A stretch of DNA of 64,000 nucleotides from Aestuariivivens sediminicola (lineage in GTDB: Bacteria > Bacteroidota > Bacteroidia > Flavobacteriales > Flavobacteriaceae). The notes beneath the pieces are model-generated. The model had not been told where the DNA came from and made no database searches. It worked only from the letters and a program-made list of their open reading frames with translations. A program made the translations under genes and the position numbers. Shown here piece after piece: positions 8,549 to 16,977 of this stretch (positions are counted from its first letter, which is position 1; each line of letters starts with the position of its first letter). Where the stretch lies: assembly GCF_022662015.1 (NCBI RefSeq), contig NZ_JAKMCM010000005.1:186001-250000 (forward strand), written 5' to 3'.

Positions 8549-10120
8549 TTAATATCCTGGATTTTGACTTAAGTTGGGGTTGGCTTGTAAGGCCGACGAT
8601 GGAATAGGGTACAATTTATAGGTATCCGATATGGCAACGCCATCTCTTACCCCGCCTTTCCAAGGCCAGAGGTAAGAACTCCCGGTAAACATGTTGAAAC
8701 GAATTAAATCGGTTCTTCGATGTCCTTCCAAGTTGAGTTCCCTTCCGCGTTCGTCTATGATAAAGCGTTCCGTGAGATCACTCTGTGTGATACTGCCGGC
8801 ATTCGATCGGTTACGAACGGCATTCACATATTGTACCGCCGTATTCATATCGGTTCCCGAGGCGCCTCGAACTGCACATTCGGCGTACATCAGATAGGCA
8901 TCCGCCAATCTGAAAAGCGGGAAATCGGTACCGGAGAAACTGGTTGGAGTAGATCCTCCTGAAAAATTGGAGTTTCTAAATTTAATGGAAGGATAACCAT
9001 CAGTCCATGTCTTGTAGTCCTCCATTTCGTAGTTATGTCCTTCCGTCCAGAAGAGTTTCGCACGATCGTCGGGCGAGGTGTCTAAATCACCAAACAGGCC
9101 ATACCAGGCTTTGCTGGATCGGTGTCCGCCCCATCCCTCGGTGGCTCCAAATTCGGCCAAAGGCATGGTAGCAGAATTGAGACTGCCATTCACGATATAG
9201 GTGGTGTTCCCGAAACTCTGACTTACCGTAGCATCGGCAATTAATGGAAATATAATCTCCGGAGAGGTATTGTTGTCTCCTGAAAATATACTTACAAAAT
9301 TAGGTGCCAGGGAATAATTACCACTGGTAATCACTTTGTTGGCATACTCTGCCGCTTTTTGATAATATTCATCTTCAGAATAATATTCGTTTCCGTTATA
9401 AACTTTGCCGTTTAGATATAATTTCGCCAACAACATTTGCACAGCTCCTTTCGTTGCACGGCCATAGGTGTTTGTTTCCGGAATAAGCGGTTCAATATCC
9501 AACAACTCTCCTTCAACATATTTAAATAGATCAACACGTTTTACTTCAGGAAGGGATTCCGTCTGACCGTAGTTCTCTTCGGTAGCTAACACCCCTTTTC
9601 CAAAGACATCAATAAGATAGTAATAGGCCAGTGCCCTGATAAAGCGGACTTCTGAAATGATGCCTTCCTTGTTTTCCACATCCACATTGGGTAAAATGGA
9701 TAACAGGTTGTTACACTGTGGAACCGTAAAATAGATTCTGTTGTACAAATACCTGAAGAATTTATTTTCAGGGGTCCAGTCGCTGGTTGTTGTCAATTGG
9801 TCCAGACCATTATCGCCCCAACGGTTCTTCATGGCATCCGCCGCGAAATCCTGAAGGTTGATAATCCCTCGTAAGAAGGGCGATTCACCCGCGTCGTCAC
9901 TAATATCGGAGCTACCTGAGCCCTGAGCACCGGACAACGCAAAGGATCCGTAAAGTCGGGATAAAATACCTTCTACAGCATCCGGATCTTGTTGCAAAAG
10001 CTCATCAAGCGATAGCTCGATTAAAGGTTCTGTATCTAAATCGCTGGTACAACTTATATTAAAGGTACTGACAACGAATAGCACAAGACATAAAGTTAAT
10101 ATGTTATTTTTCATAGTCAT
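8549..10120 (-). CDS. susD: SusD/RagB-family glycan-binding lipoprotein
   Basis: A 523-residue protein with lipoprotein signal (STFNISC, then TSDLDTEP), the usual SusD opening in which the lipidated Cys is followed by an acidic stretch and a conserved PxxxL region. TPR-like helices with the RAGB_SusD motifs FIRALAYYYLIDVFGKGV (about residue 163-180) and a C-terminal FIIDERGRELNLEGHRRTDL are clear. It caps the SusC barrel on the cell surface and binds the incoming glucan. It starts 5 bases after the susC stop; ATGs at 10120 and 10114 are both usable. Confidence 0.95.
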   Translation of the reverse strand: MTMKNNILTLCLVLFVVSTFNISCTSDLDTEPLIELSLDELLQQDPDAVEGILSRLYGSFALSGAQGSGSSDISDDAGESPFLRGIINLQDFAADAMKNRWGDNGLDQLTTTSDWTPENKFFRYLYNRIYFTVPQCNNLLSILPNVDVENKEGIISEVRFIRALAYYYLIDVFGKGVLATEENYGQTESLPEVKRVDLFKYVEGELLDIEPLIPETNTYGRATKGAVQMLLAKLYLNGKVYNGNEYYSEDEYYQKAAEYANKVITSGNYSLAPNFVSIFSGDNNTSPEIIFPLIADATVSQSFGNTTYIVNGSLNSATMPLAEFGATEGWGGHRSSKAWYGLFGDLDTSPDDRAKLFWTEGHNYEMEDYKTWTDGYPSIKFRNSNFSGGSTPTSFSGTDFPLFRLADAYLMYAECAVRGASGTDMNTAVQYVNAVRNRSNAGSITQSDLTERFIIDERGRELNLEGHRRTDLIRFNMFTGSSYLWPWKGGVRDGVAISDTYKLYPIPSSALQANPNLSQNPGY

Positions 10121-10125
10121 TTTGT

Positions 10126-13100
10126 TTAAAAATCAATAGTTACACCCAAATTATAGATCGTTGCCCGTGGATAGAAGGTTTTATCTATACCTGCAAAGTT
10201 CTCAGGATCCTGTCCTGAATAATTGGTAATTAAGAACGGATTGTTAACAGCCCCAAAAACACGTAACGTTGCATTTTTAATGACGTCATTAAGGGTGTGT
10301 GCCAAAACAATGTTCTCACATCTTAAAAAGGAGGCTCCTTCAATAAAATAATCGGAATACTGAACAGGGTCAGCAATTCTGGTAAATACCGGATTGGCTG
10401 CACCCGTATAGAAATTCAACTGGTTAAACAGGGAGTTCCCATCTAAGGATGTTGCTCCTTGAATGGTACCTTGTGACAATCTTCTGGAATTATAAATGTA
10501 ACCGTCTAACTGTCCTCTAAGACTTGAACTGAGTTCCCAGTTTTTATAATTGAAGGTAAATCCAAAACCGAAGGTCCAATTGGGCTGCATCGCTTTAAAA
10601 TAACGGTCCTCGTCGGTTATTCTTCCATCCCCGTTTAAATCTACAAAAGAACCTAAAATAGGATCCCCGTTTGTATCATAGACCTGTTTCAAAACCCAGG
10701 CCGATCCGGCTTGTTCGCCAACAGCGTGACGCAACAGGAAGTTACCGGTTCCAATGTCTAATCGGGCTTCATCCGTATTTACGGTGATTCTTTCCACGCC
10801 TTTTAAATCCTTCACTTCGGTAATATTATAGGATAGGTTGCCGTTCAGGGACAGGTTAACAACGTCATTCTGAATCGGATTCAGGTTGAGGTTTAATTCG
10901 AAACCTTTGCTTTCCGTTTCACCTACATTTTGAATTACCTGGTCACTCAGGGCCTGTCCCGGAGGAACCCCTGTCAACACCAATAAATCGGTAGTTTCCC
11001 TGTAAAATATATCGAACGATCCGGATAATATACTTCGATTGAAGAAGTCGAAATCGACCCCGGCATTATAAGTAGATGTTTTCTCCCAGGTTAAATCCGG
11101 GTTGAACTCGAGTGCATTGTAGAGGTTGACTCCACTAATGTATTGACTCTGTTGAGACCCGATCTCGAATAGCGGGATGGAGGGGTAAAATCCAACCTGT
11201 CCGGATACATCCTGCTGACCGGTTTGCCCCCAGCCCAGACGAATTTTAAAATCGTTAATAAATGCTACATCCTGTAAGAAGGGTTCTTCCTTCGCTTTCC
11301 AAGCTAATGCTGCAGATGGGAAATAACCCCAACGGTTTTCTTTTGTAAAAAACGAGGAGGCATCAGCCCTGAAGGAAGCCGTTAATAAATAGCGGTTAGC
11401 TAAATTCACATTAACCCTGCCGAAAAACGATTGCAGGTTTACCTCGTTAAAATAACGGTTGTTCGGGTTATTTGGATTGATGTTTCTCACACGGTCGTTG
11501 GTTATACCGTCGTTATCCAAATCGTATTGATCCGGGTTGAGATCCGCGCTGTATGCCGGATCGCTGGTGTATTCCCTTTTGTTACCGTCATTTTTAAAGT
11601 TTTGATAAGAATACCCCGCCTGGATATCGAAATTATGAATGAAGAAGTTATCGAATTCCTTGCGGTAAGCCAAATACGATTCCATGGTCGTATTGGTGAT
11701 ATGCTGATTTTCTCCAAAACTTTCACCCGGTTGAAGGATATAAGTGCCATTGGGCAGTGGATTATTAGGGTCTGCGCTGCTTACCAGTGTATAACTGTTA
11801 ACAGCACCTTCAGTAAAGTATTCACCTATTGTGGCACGTGAGGCTTCAACACCCAGGTTAACCACAGCTCGTAATTCAGGAAGAACGTGGAACTTATAGT
11901 CCAGCTCAATATTACCCAGTAAACGATCGACATCTTCAGGTCGTGTGCGTTGCATTAATACGGCCAGTGGATTGGTTGATCCAATTTTCTCATTGGGGGC
12001 ATTCGGATCATCAGACGGTCTTAGTTGCTGATAATACCCGCCAAAAATGGAGTTGGCATCGTAAATGGGTTTAGTAGGATCCATAGATACGGCACCACCA
12101 ATAGCGCCACCTTCATCAACAGAATTCTTTTGAACGGAAGTGCTTTTTGCATTGATATCAACCTTTAAATGATCATCAAAAAACTTTGGCGAAATTCTCA
12201 CCGATGCGGTAATTCTTTCATAGTCATTGGTTTTTACAACCCCTTCGGTCTCGTTATATCCGATCGACGCCCGGAAGGGAATCTTTTCAAATAGATTAGC
12301 CCGTACGCCAAAGTTATAATCTTTGGTCACGGCTGTCCTGTAAATGGCATCCTGCCAGTCGGTATTGTAAATCGCCCGATTACCACTCGGGGTGGAAATA
12401 ATCCTGGCCACTTCTTCGTTGGTAACTGCAGACCCCACCGGTACACCTAAGGCATTCAGACTATCGGGCAGGTAGGTTTCTACGAACCTGACAAAGGTAC
12501 TGCCATCCATAACCTCAATTTGGTTTCTGGTACTTATACTGCTTAAGGAAGTCCTCGCAGAAAAGTTAAATTTGGCTTCACCTGAAGTTCCTTTTTTGGT
12601 CGTAATGATGAGTACCCCATTGGATGCCCTCGACCCGTAAATAGCAGTGGCAGATGCATCTTTGAGCACACTGAAACTTTCAATATCATTCGGGTTAATT
12701 AGGCTCAAAGGGTTGCCTACACCGGCAATTCCGCCATTGTCCAAAGGAACACCATCGATCACGATAAGCGGTGAATTGTTTCCGGATAAGGAAGAACCGC
12801 CCCTGATGCGGATATTGGGAGCTGCATCCGGTTGTCCTCCATCGTTTGTAATCCGTACACCGGCGGCCTTACCGACCAGTAGCTGATCCGGAGATACCAC
12901 GGCACCTTGATTAAAGTCGTCTGATGAGATCACATCGACAGACCCTGTTAAATCTTCTTTCTTTACGGAACCATATCCAATAATTACAATTTCATCAAGC
13001 TGTGCTGCATCTTCCATGAGCATCACGTCTATCGTGGCCTGACCTGAAAACGTAATTTCCTGGGATTGATATCCGACATAAGAAAATAAAATAACATCGC

Positions 13101-13299
13101 CCTCATTGACTTCCAGCTGGTAATTACCATCGAAATCGGTGGCCGTCCCTGTAGTGGTTCCTTTTACCAATACGTTGACGCCAGGAAGTGGTATAGAGGT
13201 CGATTGTTCGATTACTGTTCCTGTTACTATGGTTTGACCCATTACTAAAAGGGGTGCAAACAGCAGGAAAAACAGCAAACTTCTAGTAGTTGTTTTCAT
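10126..13299 (-). CDS. susC: SusC/RagA-family TonB-dependent outer-membrane transporter
   Basis: A 1057-residue protein of normal SusC length. Signal peptide (residues 1-21, MGQ); carboxypeptidase-regulatory-like domain (about 22-100, TGTVIEQSTSIPLPGVNVLVKG); TonB-box/plug region (about 105-235) with the SusC signature DASATAIYGSRASNGVLIITTKKG; then a 22-strand barrel ending YNLGVTIDF with the terminal aromatic typical of outer-membrane proteins. It imports maltooligosaccharides using the TonB system. First gene of the minus-strand operon; the -7 box at 13356-13363 and a LacI-type palindrome at 13410-13423 precede it. Confidence 0.96.
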   Translation of the reverse strand: MKTTTRSLLFFLLFAPLLVMGQTIVTGTVIEQSTSIPLPGVNVLVKGTTTGTATDFDGNYQLEVNEGDVILFSYVGYQSQEITFSGQATIDVMLMEDAAQLDEIVIIGYGSVKKEDLTGSVDVISSDDFNQGAVVSPDQLLVGKAAGVRITNDGGQPDAAPNIRIRGGSSLSGNNSPLIVIDGVPLDNGGIAGVGNPLSLINPNDIESFSVLKDASATAIYGSRASNGVLIITTKKGTSGEAKFNFSARTSLSSISTRNQIEVMDGSTFVRFVETYLPDSLNALGVPVGSAVTNEEVARIISTPSGNRAIYNTDWQDAIYRTAVTKDYNFGVRANLFEKIPFRASIGYNETEGVVKTNDYERITASVRISPKFFDDHLKVDINAKSTSVQKNSVDEGGAIGGAVSMDPTKPIYDANSIFGGYYQQLRPSDDPNAPNEKIGSTNPLAVLMQRTRPEDVDRLLGNIELDYKFHVLPELRAVVNLGVEASRATIGEYFTEGAVNSYTLVSSADPNNPLPNGTYILQPGESFGENQHITNTTMESYLAYRKEFDNFFIHNFDIQAGYSYQNFKNDGNKREYTSDPAYSADLNPDQYDLDNDGITNDRVRNINPNNPNNRYFNEVNLQSFFGRVNVNLANRYLLTASFRADASSFFTKENRWGYFPSAALAWKAKEEPFLQDVAFINDFKIRLGWGQTGQQDVSGQVGFYPSIPLFEIGSQQSQYISGVNLYNALEFNPDLTWEKTSTYNAGVDFDFFNRSILSGSFDIFYRETTDLLVLTGVPPGQALSDQVIQNVGETESKGFELNLNLNPIQNDVVNLSLNGNLSYNITEVKDLKGVERITVNTDEARLDIGTGNFLLRHAVGEQAGSAWVLKQVYDTNGDPILGSFVDLNGDGRITDEDRYFKAMQPNWTFGFGFTFNYKNWELSSSLRGQLDGYIYNSRRLSQGTIQGATSLDGNSLFNQLNFYTGAANPVFTRIADPVQYSDYFIEGASFLRCENIVLAHTLNDVIKNATLRVFGAVNNPFLITNYSGQDPENFAGIDKTFYPRATIYNLGVTIDF

Positions 13300-13334
13300 A
13301 CGAGTTAGTTTAAAATGTCTTTTAAATAGTCCGT

Positions 13335-13351
13335 TTATATTCTCACTTCTC
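13335..13351. promoter_or_regulatory. Copy 1 of a 17-nt motif shared by the two divergent glucan operons
   Basis: TTATATTCTCACTTCTC on the plus strand, just downstream of the susC -7 box, so it covers the predicted first bases of the susC transcript (in antisense sense). The same motif with one difference occurs at 14675-14691 inside the leader of the transporter operon. It is not itself palindromic. Confidence 0.6.
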
Positions 13352-13355
13352 AGGT

Positions 13356-13363
13356 CAAACTTA
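13356..13363 (-). promoter_or_regulatory. susC promoter -7 box (TAAGTTTG)
   Basis: Minus-strand TAAGTTTG matches the Bacteroidota -7 consensus TAnnTTTG exactly and would start transcription near 13350, giving a leader of about 50 nt. No TTG lies at the usual 17-23 bases upstream (the nearest is 28 away), as expected of a promoter that needs an activator. Confidence 0.65.
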
Positions 13364-13409
13364 TGTAAAGAAAATGTTAAAAAATAATTAACAATTACGA
13401 AATATTTAG

Positions 13410-13423
13410 CGAAAACGTTTTCG
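13410..13423. promoter_or_regulatory. LacI-family operator, perfect 14-bp palindrome
   Basis: CGAAAACGTTTTCG is a perfect palindrome with the central CG typical of LacI/GalR-family sites. It lies between susC and the adjacent LacI-type gene, its centre about 66 bases upstream of the predicted susC start. The neighbour's product is the natural ligand. No second copy was found in the intergenic regions of the window. Confidence 0.85.
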
Positions 13424-13547
13424 TGTTGAAAAGTTTTTTATATATGAGCTGAATACTGATAATTCCGTATAATTTTTTAGATTTTAAATATGCTAAAGGC
13501 CTATGTCATTTTCTTAAGAATTAGTATTTTAGACCTAACGGGTTCGC

Positions 13548-14621
13548 ATGAAAAGAAAAATCACATTAAAGCAGATTGCCAAGGAGTTAGATGTCTCTGT
13601 TTCGACCGTGTCAAAGGCCTTAAGCGGGAGTAAGGAAATAAGCGAAGATACCACCCAAAAGATTCAGGCCTTCGCCAAGCTCTATAATTACCGGCCCAAC
13701 AATATTGCGTTGAGCCTAAAGAACAGAAAAACCAAAACCATTGGGATTCTGATTCCGGAGATTGTCCATCATTTTTTCTCTACTGTGATCCGCGGTATTG
13801 AACGCATTGCCAACAGACGGGGGTACAATGTTATCGTCGGGTTGTCAAATGAGTCCTTTACCAAGGAAATTATCAATATGGAAATGCTCGCCAATGGCAG
13901 TATTGACGGGTTTATTTTATCCATTTCCAAGGAAACCCTTTTGAAACAGGACTACCACCATTTCAATGCCACCATTAACCAGGGCATTCCTATTGTGATG
14001 TTTGATCGTGTTGTCAATGAAGTGGAATGCGATAAAGTGATTGTTGACGATTTTAACGGTGCTGTAAAGGCGGTGAAGATGCTTCTGGATAAAGGGTGTA
14101 AACATATTGCACTCATTACAACAGTCGACTATGTAAGTGTGGGTCGTCTGCGTACACAAGGCTATCTAGAAGCGCTGCAGTTAAACAAAATTGAGGCGGA
14201 TCCGCAGTTGATTCTCAAGATAGAAGATAGTCTGAATGTAGATAACCACCTCGAGGATCTGGAAAGCGAAATAGAACATTTCTTTAAGTTGAATCCTGCT
14301 ATTGATGGGGTCTTTGCAGTGAATGAATTGTATGCTGTCACCGCCATGAAGGTAGCCCGAAAATTAGGCCGATCCATTCCCGACGATGTACAGGTCATTG
14401 GATTTACCGACGGGGTATTGTCTAAACATGCCACACCCAGTCTGTCTACGGTGAGTCAGCATGGTCAGAAAATAGGGGAGCAGGCGGCTAATCTGTTGAT
14501 TGACAGGCTTGAAGCCATAGAGACTGAATCTACGCAATACCTGGGAAGTGCCGATTCAAAATCGGATTTTATAAAGGTGGTCATAGAGACCGAAATTATT
14601 GAGAGAGAATCGACGAAATAA
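13548..14621 (+). CDS. LacI/GalR-family transcriptional regulator of the glucan locus (MalR-like)
   Basis: A 357-residue protein of normal LacI length. The N-terminal helix-turn-helix is textbook (TLKQIAKELDVSVSTVSKAL, residues 6-25), with hinge helix near residues 48-58 and a periplasmic-binding-protein-like sensor domain (TIGILIPEIVHHFFS ... GCKHIALITT ... IDGVFAVNELYAVTAMKV). It lies between susC (divergent) and the transporter operon (same direction, 133 bases downstream), and the 14-bp palindrome at 13410 fits its family. It most likely senses maltose or a phosphorylated derivative and controls both operons. A weak -7 (TATTTTAG, 13525-13532) may serve it. Confidence 0.93.
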   Translation: MKRKITLKQIAKELDVSVSTVSKALSGSKEISEDTTQKIQAFAKLYNYRPNNIALSLKNRKTKTIGILIPEIVHHFFSTVIRGIERIANRRGYNVIVGLSNESFTKEIINMEMLANGSIDGFILSISKETLLKQDYHHFNATINQGIPIVMFDRVVNEVECDKVIVDDFNGAVKAVKMLLDKGCKHIALITTVDYVSVGRLRTQGYLEALQLNKIEADPQLILKIEDSLNVDNHLEDLESEIEHFFKLNPAIDGVFAVNELYAVTAMKVARKLGRSIPDDVQVIGFTDGVLSKHATPSLSTVSQHGQKIGEQAANLLIDRLEAIETESTQYLGSADSKSDFIKVVIETEIIERESTK

Positions 14622-14629
14622 ATTTTTAT

Positions 14630-14661
14630 TTGGATATAACAAAATTTCTTTTATATCTTTG
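14630..14661 (+). promoter_or_regulatory. Promoter of the transporter-maltose phosphorylase operon
   Basis: TTG at 14630-14632, 21 bases, then TATCTTTG at 14654-14661, an exact TAnnTTTG. Transcription should begin near 14668, so the mRNA leader of about 87 nt would consist almost wholly of the three hairpins described next. It starts just after the stop of the regulator gene. Confidence 0.75.
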
Positions 14662-14670
14662 ACCCGATCG

Positions 14671-14753
14671 AAACTTATATTTTCACTTCTCTCATATAAG
14701 TTTTGATAAGTAGACATCGCTTATCAAATAGTATTCATCTAAATATACTATTT
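14671..14753 (+). promoter_or_regulatory. Leader with three consecutive hairpins, also holding copy 2 of the 17-nt motif
   Basis: Three perfect inverted repeats stand in a row. Hairpin 1: AAACTTATAT (14671-14680) with ATATAAGTTT (14694-14703), loop 13. Hairpin 2: TTTGATAAG (14702-14710) with CTTATCAAA (14720-14728), loop 9. Hairpin 3: AAATAGTA (14726-14733) with TACTATTT (14746-14753), loop 12. Neighbouring arms overlap by 2-3 bases, so not all pairs can be complete at once. Hairpin 3 ends one base before the ATG at 14755. The 17-nt motif TTATATTTTCACTTCTC (14675-14691) covers the end of the first arm and the loop of hairpin 1. The arrangement suggests control of translation or of RNA stability. 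Confidence 0.75.
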
Positions 14754-14754
14754 C

Positions 14755-16275
14755 ATGGAAAAGCGTAAATTAAGTTTCTGGGAAATCTGGAATATGAGTT
14801 TTGGTTTTCTCGGAATACAATTTGGTTTTGCTCTGCAAAATGCCAACACTTCCAGAATTTTTGAAACCCTTGGGGCACAGGTCGAGGATATTCCTATTCT
14901 CTGGATTGCTGCACCGGTAACCGGTTTGGTTGTACAACCCATAGTGGGCTACTTTAGTGACAGAACCTGGACGCGTCTGGGCAGACGAAGACCATACTTT
15001 TTGGTGGGCGCCATACTGGCCTCGTTGGCCCTGTGCTTTATGCCCAATTCCCCTTCCCTTTGGATTGCTGCCGGAATGCTGTGGATGATGGATGCCTCCA
15101 TCAATATTTCCATGGAACCCTTTAGAGCCTTTGTTGGCGACAATCTGCCGGCAGATCAGCGTACTTTGGGATTCGCAATGCAAAGTTTCTTTATAGGTGT
15201 AGGTGCCGTAGTTGGATCTATGATGCCCTACGTATTTACCAATTGGCTTGGAATCAGTAACACAGCACCTGAAGGGGTCATACCAGATTCGGTAAAATGG
15301 TCCTTTTATCTCGGGGCTGCCGTGTTTTTTATTACGGTACTATGGACAGTGCTGCGTTCCAGGGAATATTCACCAGAGGAAATGGAGGCCTTTGAAGCGC
15401 ATAGTGCTACCGAAACCGTAGCCATGACACCCGAAGAAAATCTGAGAAGAATTGCAAAATTAAAACACTATGGTTTGGTGATGACCCTTTTAGGGGCCAT
15501 TCTTTCCGCAGGGTTGCTATATCTGGATCTGGAAAAAGAATTGTATGTCCTGGCCGTCGGTATCCTTGTTGTAGGACTCCTGTTTGTATTGGCTTCGATA
15601 GTCAGAAAAGCAAAGGGGCGCATTGGTTTTGTGATCATTATGACCGATTTATTGTACATGCCTAAAACCATGATGCAACTGGCCTCAGTTCAGTTTTTTT
15701 CCTGGTTCGCCTTGTTCTCTATGTGGATTTACACGACACAGGCGGTAACGAGTCATATTTATGGCACCTCCGATGTAACATCGAAATTATATAACGACGG
15801 TGCCGATTGGGTCACGGTGTTATTTGCGGTTTATAACGGGGTGGCTGCCCTGGTCGCTTTTGTATTACCGGTGATCGCTAAGAAGACCAGTAGAAAAATA
15901 ACCCACCTCATCGCCCTGGTTGCCGGTGGATTGGGATTGATTTCAGTATACTTTATCACATCACCACAGTTGTTGATGCTTTCCATGTTAGGTGTTGGTG
16001 TGGCTTGGGCCAGTATTCTCTCTATACCCTATGCTATGCTGACAGGCGCGTTGCCGTCGAATAAAATGGGCTATTATATGGGGGTGTTTAACTTCTTTAT
16101 AGTGATTCCTCAGATGGTGGCAGCTACCATTTTAGGGTTCATCGTTTCAAATTTCTTTAATTCACAGCCTATTTATGCCTTGATTACGGGAGGTGTATCT
16201 ATGATTTTGGCTGGAATTTTGACCTTGAGAGTAGACGATAAGGCCGAATTGGACATTAAGGAAGAAAGCGCTTAG
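14755..16275 (+). CDS. MFS/SLC45-like sugar transporter (inner-membrane maltose uptake)
   Basis: A 506-residue polytopic protein with about 12 hydrophobic segments. The first loop motif GYFSDRTWTRLGRRRPYF (about residues 63-80) is the D-R-x-G-R-R-R-P signature of the GPH/SLC45 sugar:proton symporters. A larger central loop (about residues 215-245) separates the halves. As the first gene of an operon that next encodes beta-phosphoglucomutase and maltose phosphorylase, it most likely brings maltose/maltooligosaccharides from periplasm to cytoplasm. The gap to pgmB is 3 bases. The ATG lies one base after a leader hairpin. Confidence 0.9.
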   Translation: MEKRKLSFWEIWNMSFGFLGIQFGFALQNANTSRIFETLGAQVEDIPILWIAAPVTGLVVQPIVGYFSDRTWTRLGRRRPYFLVGAILASLALCFMPNSPSLWIAAGMLWMMDASINISMEPFRAFVGDNLPADQRTLGFAMQSFFIGVGAVVGSMMPYVFTNWLGISNTAPEGVIPDSVKWSFYLGAAVFFITVLWTVLRSREYSPEEMEAFEAHSATETVAMTPEENLRRIAKLKHYGLVMTLLGAILSAGLLYLDLEKELYVLAVGILVVGLLFVLASIVRKAKGRIGFVIIMTDLLYMPKTMMQLASVQFFSWFALFSMWIYTTQAVTSHIYGTSDVTSKLYNDGADWVTVLFAVYNGVAALVAFVLPVIAKKTSRKITHLIALVAGGLGLISVYFITSPQLLMLSMLGVGVAWASILSIPYAMLTGALPSNKMGYYMGVFNFFIVIPQMVAATILGFIVSNFFNSQPIYALITGGVSMILAGILTLRVDDKAELDIKEESA

Positions 16276-16278
16276 TCT

Positions 16279-16977
16279 ATGAATAATTTAGGGGTCATAT
16301 TCGATTTGGATGGTGTTATTGTGGATACTGCAAAATATCATTTTCTGGCTTGGAAAAGCCTGGCAGACGAACTTGGAATCGCCTTTACGGAAGCGCATAA
16401 TGAACTGCTAAAAGGCGTAAGTCGCGAACGCTCTCTCGATATCCTTCTGGATCTTGGGAAGGTCTCCTTGTCAGACGCGAAAAGACAGGTCGTTTTAGAG
16501 CAAAAGAATAAGGCGTATTTAAATTACATCACCAAAATGGGACCTGAAGAGATATTAGCCGGTGTGGTGCAGCTTTTAGATCGGTTGGACCGCTTAGGCA
16601 TTCCCTATGTCCTCGGATCGGCGAGTAAAAATGCATCGCTCATTTTAAAACAGGTCCATTTGTTGGAGCGTTTCAAGGGAATCGTTGACGGCAATAGTGT
16701 CTCTAAGGCGAAACCGGATCCCGAAGTGTTTTTACTGGGGGCAAAACTATTGGAACGTATACCCGAACACTGTATTGTATTTGAAGATGCCATAGCGGGC
16801 ATCGAAGCCGCAAAAAATGCAGGTATGATGGCTGTTGGGGTGGGTGATAAAACCATCCTGAAGGCAGCAGATTATAATGTTAACAATTTAACTGAAATAA
16901 ACGAAGGTTTTTTTAAAGCCTTCATCTCAGACCAAAGAACAGATACTAATGAATCAAGATTACATAAAACCAGATAA
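16279..16977 (+). CDS. pgmB: Beta-phosphoglucomutase
   Basis: A 232-residue HAD-superfamily phosphatase fold. Catalytic FDLDGVIVDT (nucleophile Asp9, acid/base Asp11), cap domain with the KGVSRERSLDILL substrate loop typical of beta-phosphoglucomutases, SASKNA motif, and FEDAIAGIEAAKNAGM with the Mg2+-binding acidic pair. It converts beta-glucose-1-phosphate made by the next enzyme to glucose-6-phosphate. Its last 29 bases overlap the start of the maltose phosphorylase gene in another frame, giving a C-terminal tail (TNESRLHKTR) unlikely to be functional. Confidence 0.95.
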   Translation: MNNLGVIFDLDGVIVDTAKYHFLAWKSLADELGIAFTEAHNELLKGVSRERSLDILLDLGKVSLSDAKRQVVLEQKNKAYLNYITKMGPEEILAGVVQLLDRLDRLGIPYVLGSASKNASLILKQVHLLERFKGIVDGNSVSKAKPDPEVFLLGAKLLERIPEHCIVFEDAIAGIEAAKNAGMMAVGVGDKTILKAADYNVNNLTEINEGFFKAFISDQRTDTNESRLHKTR

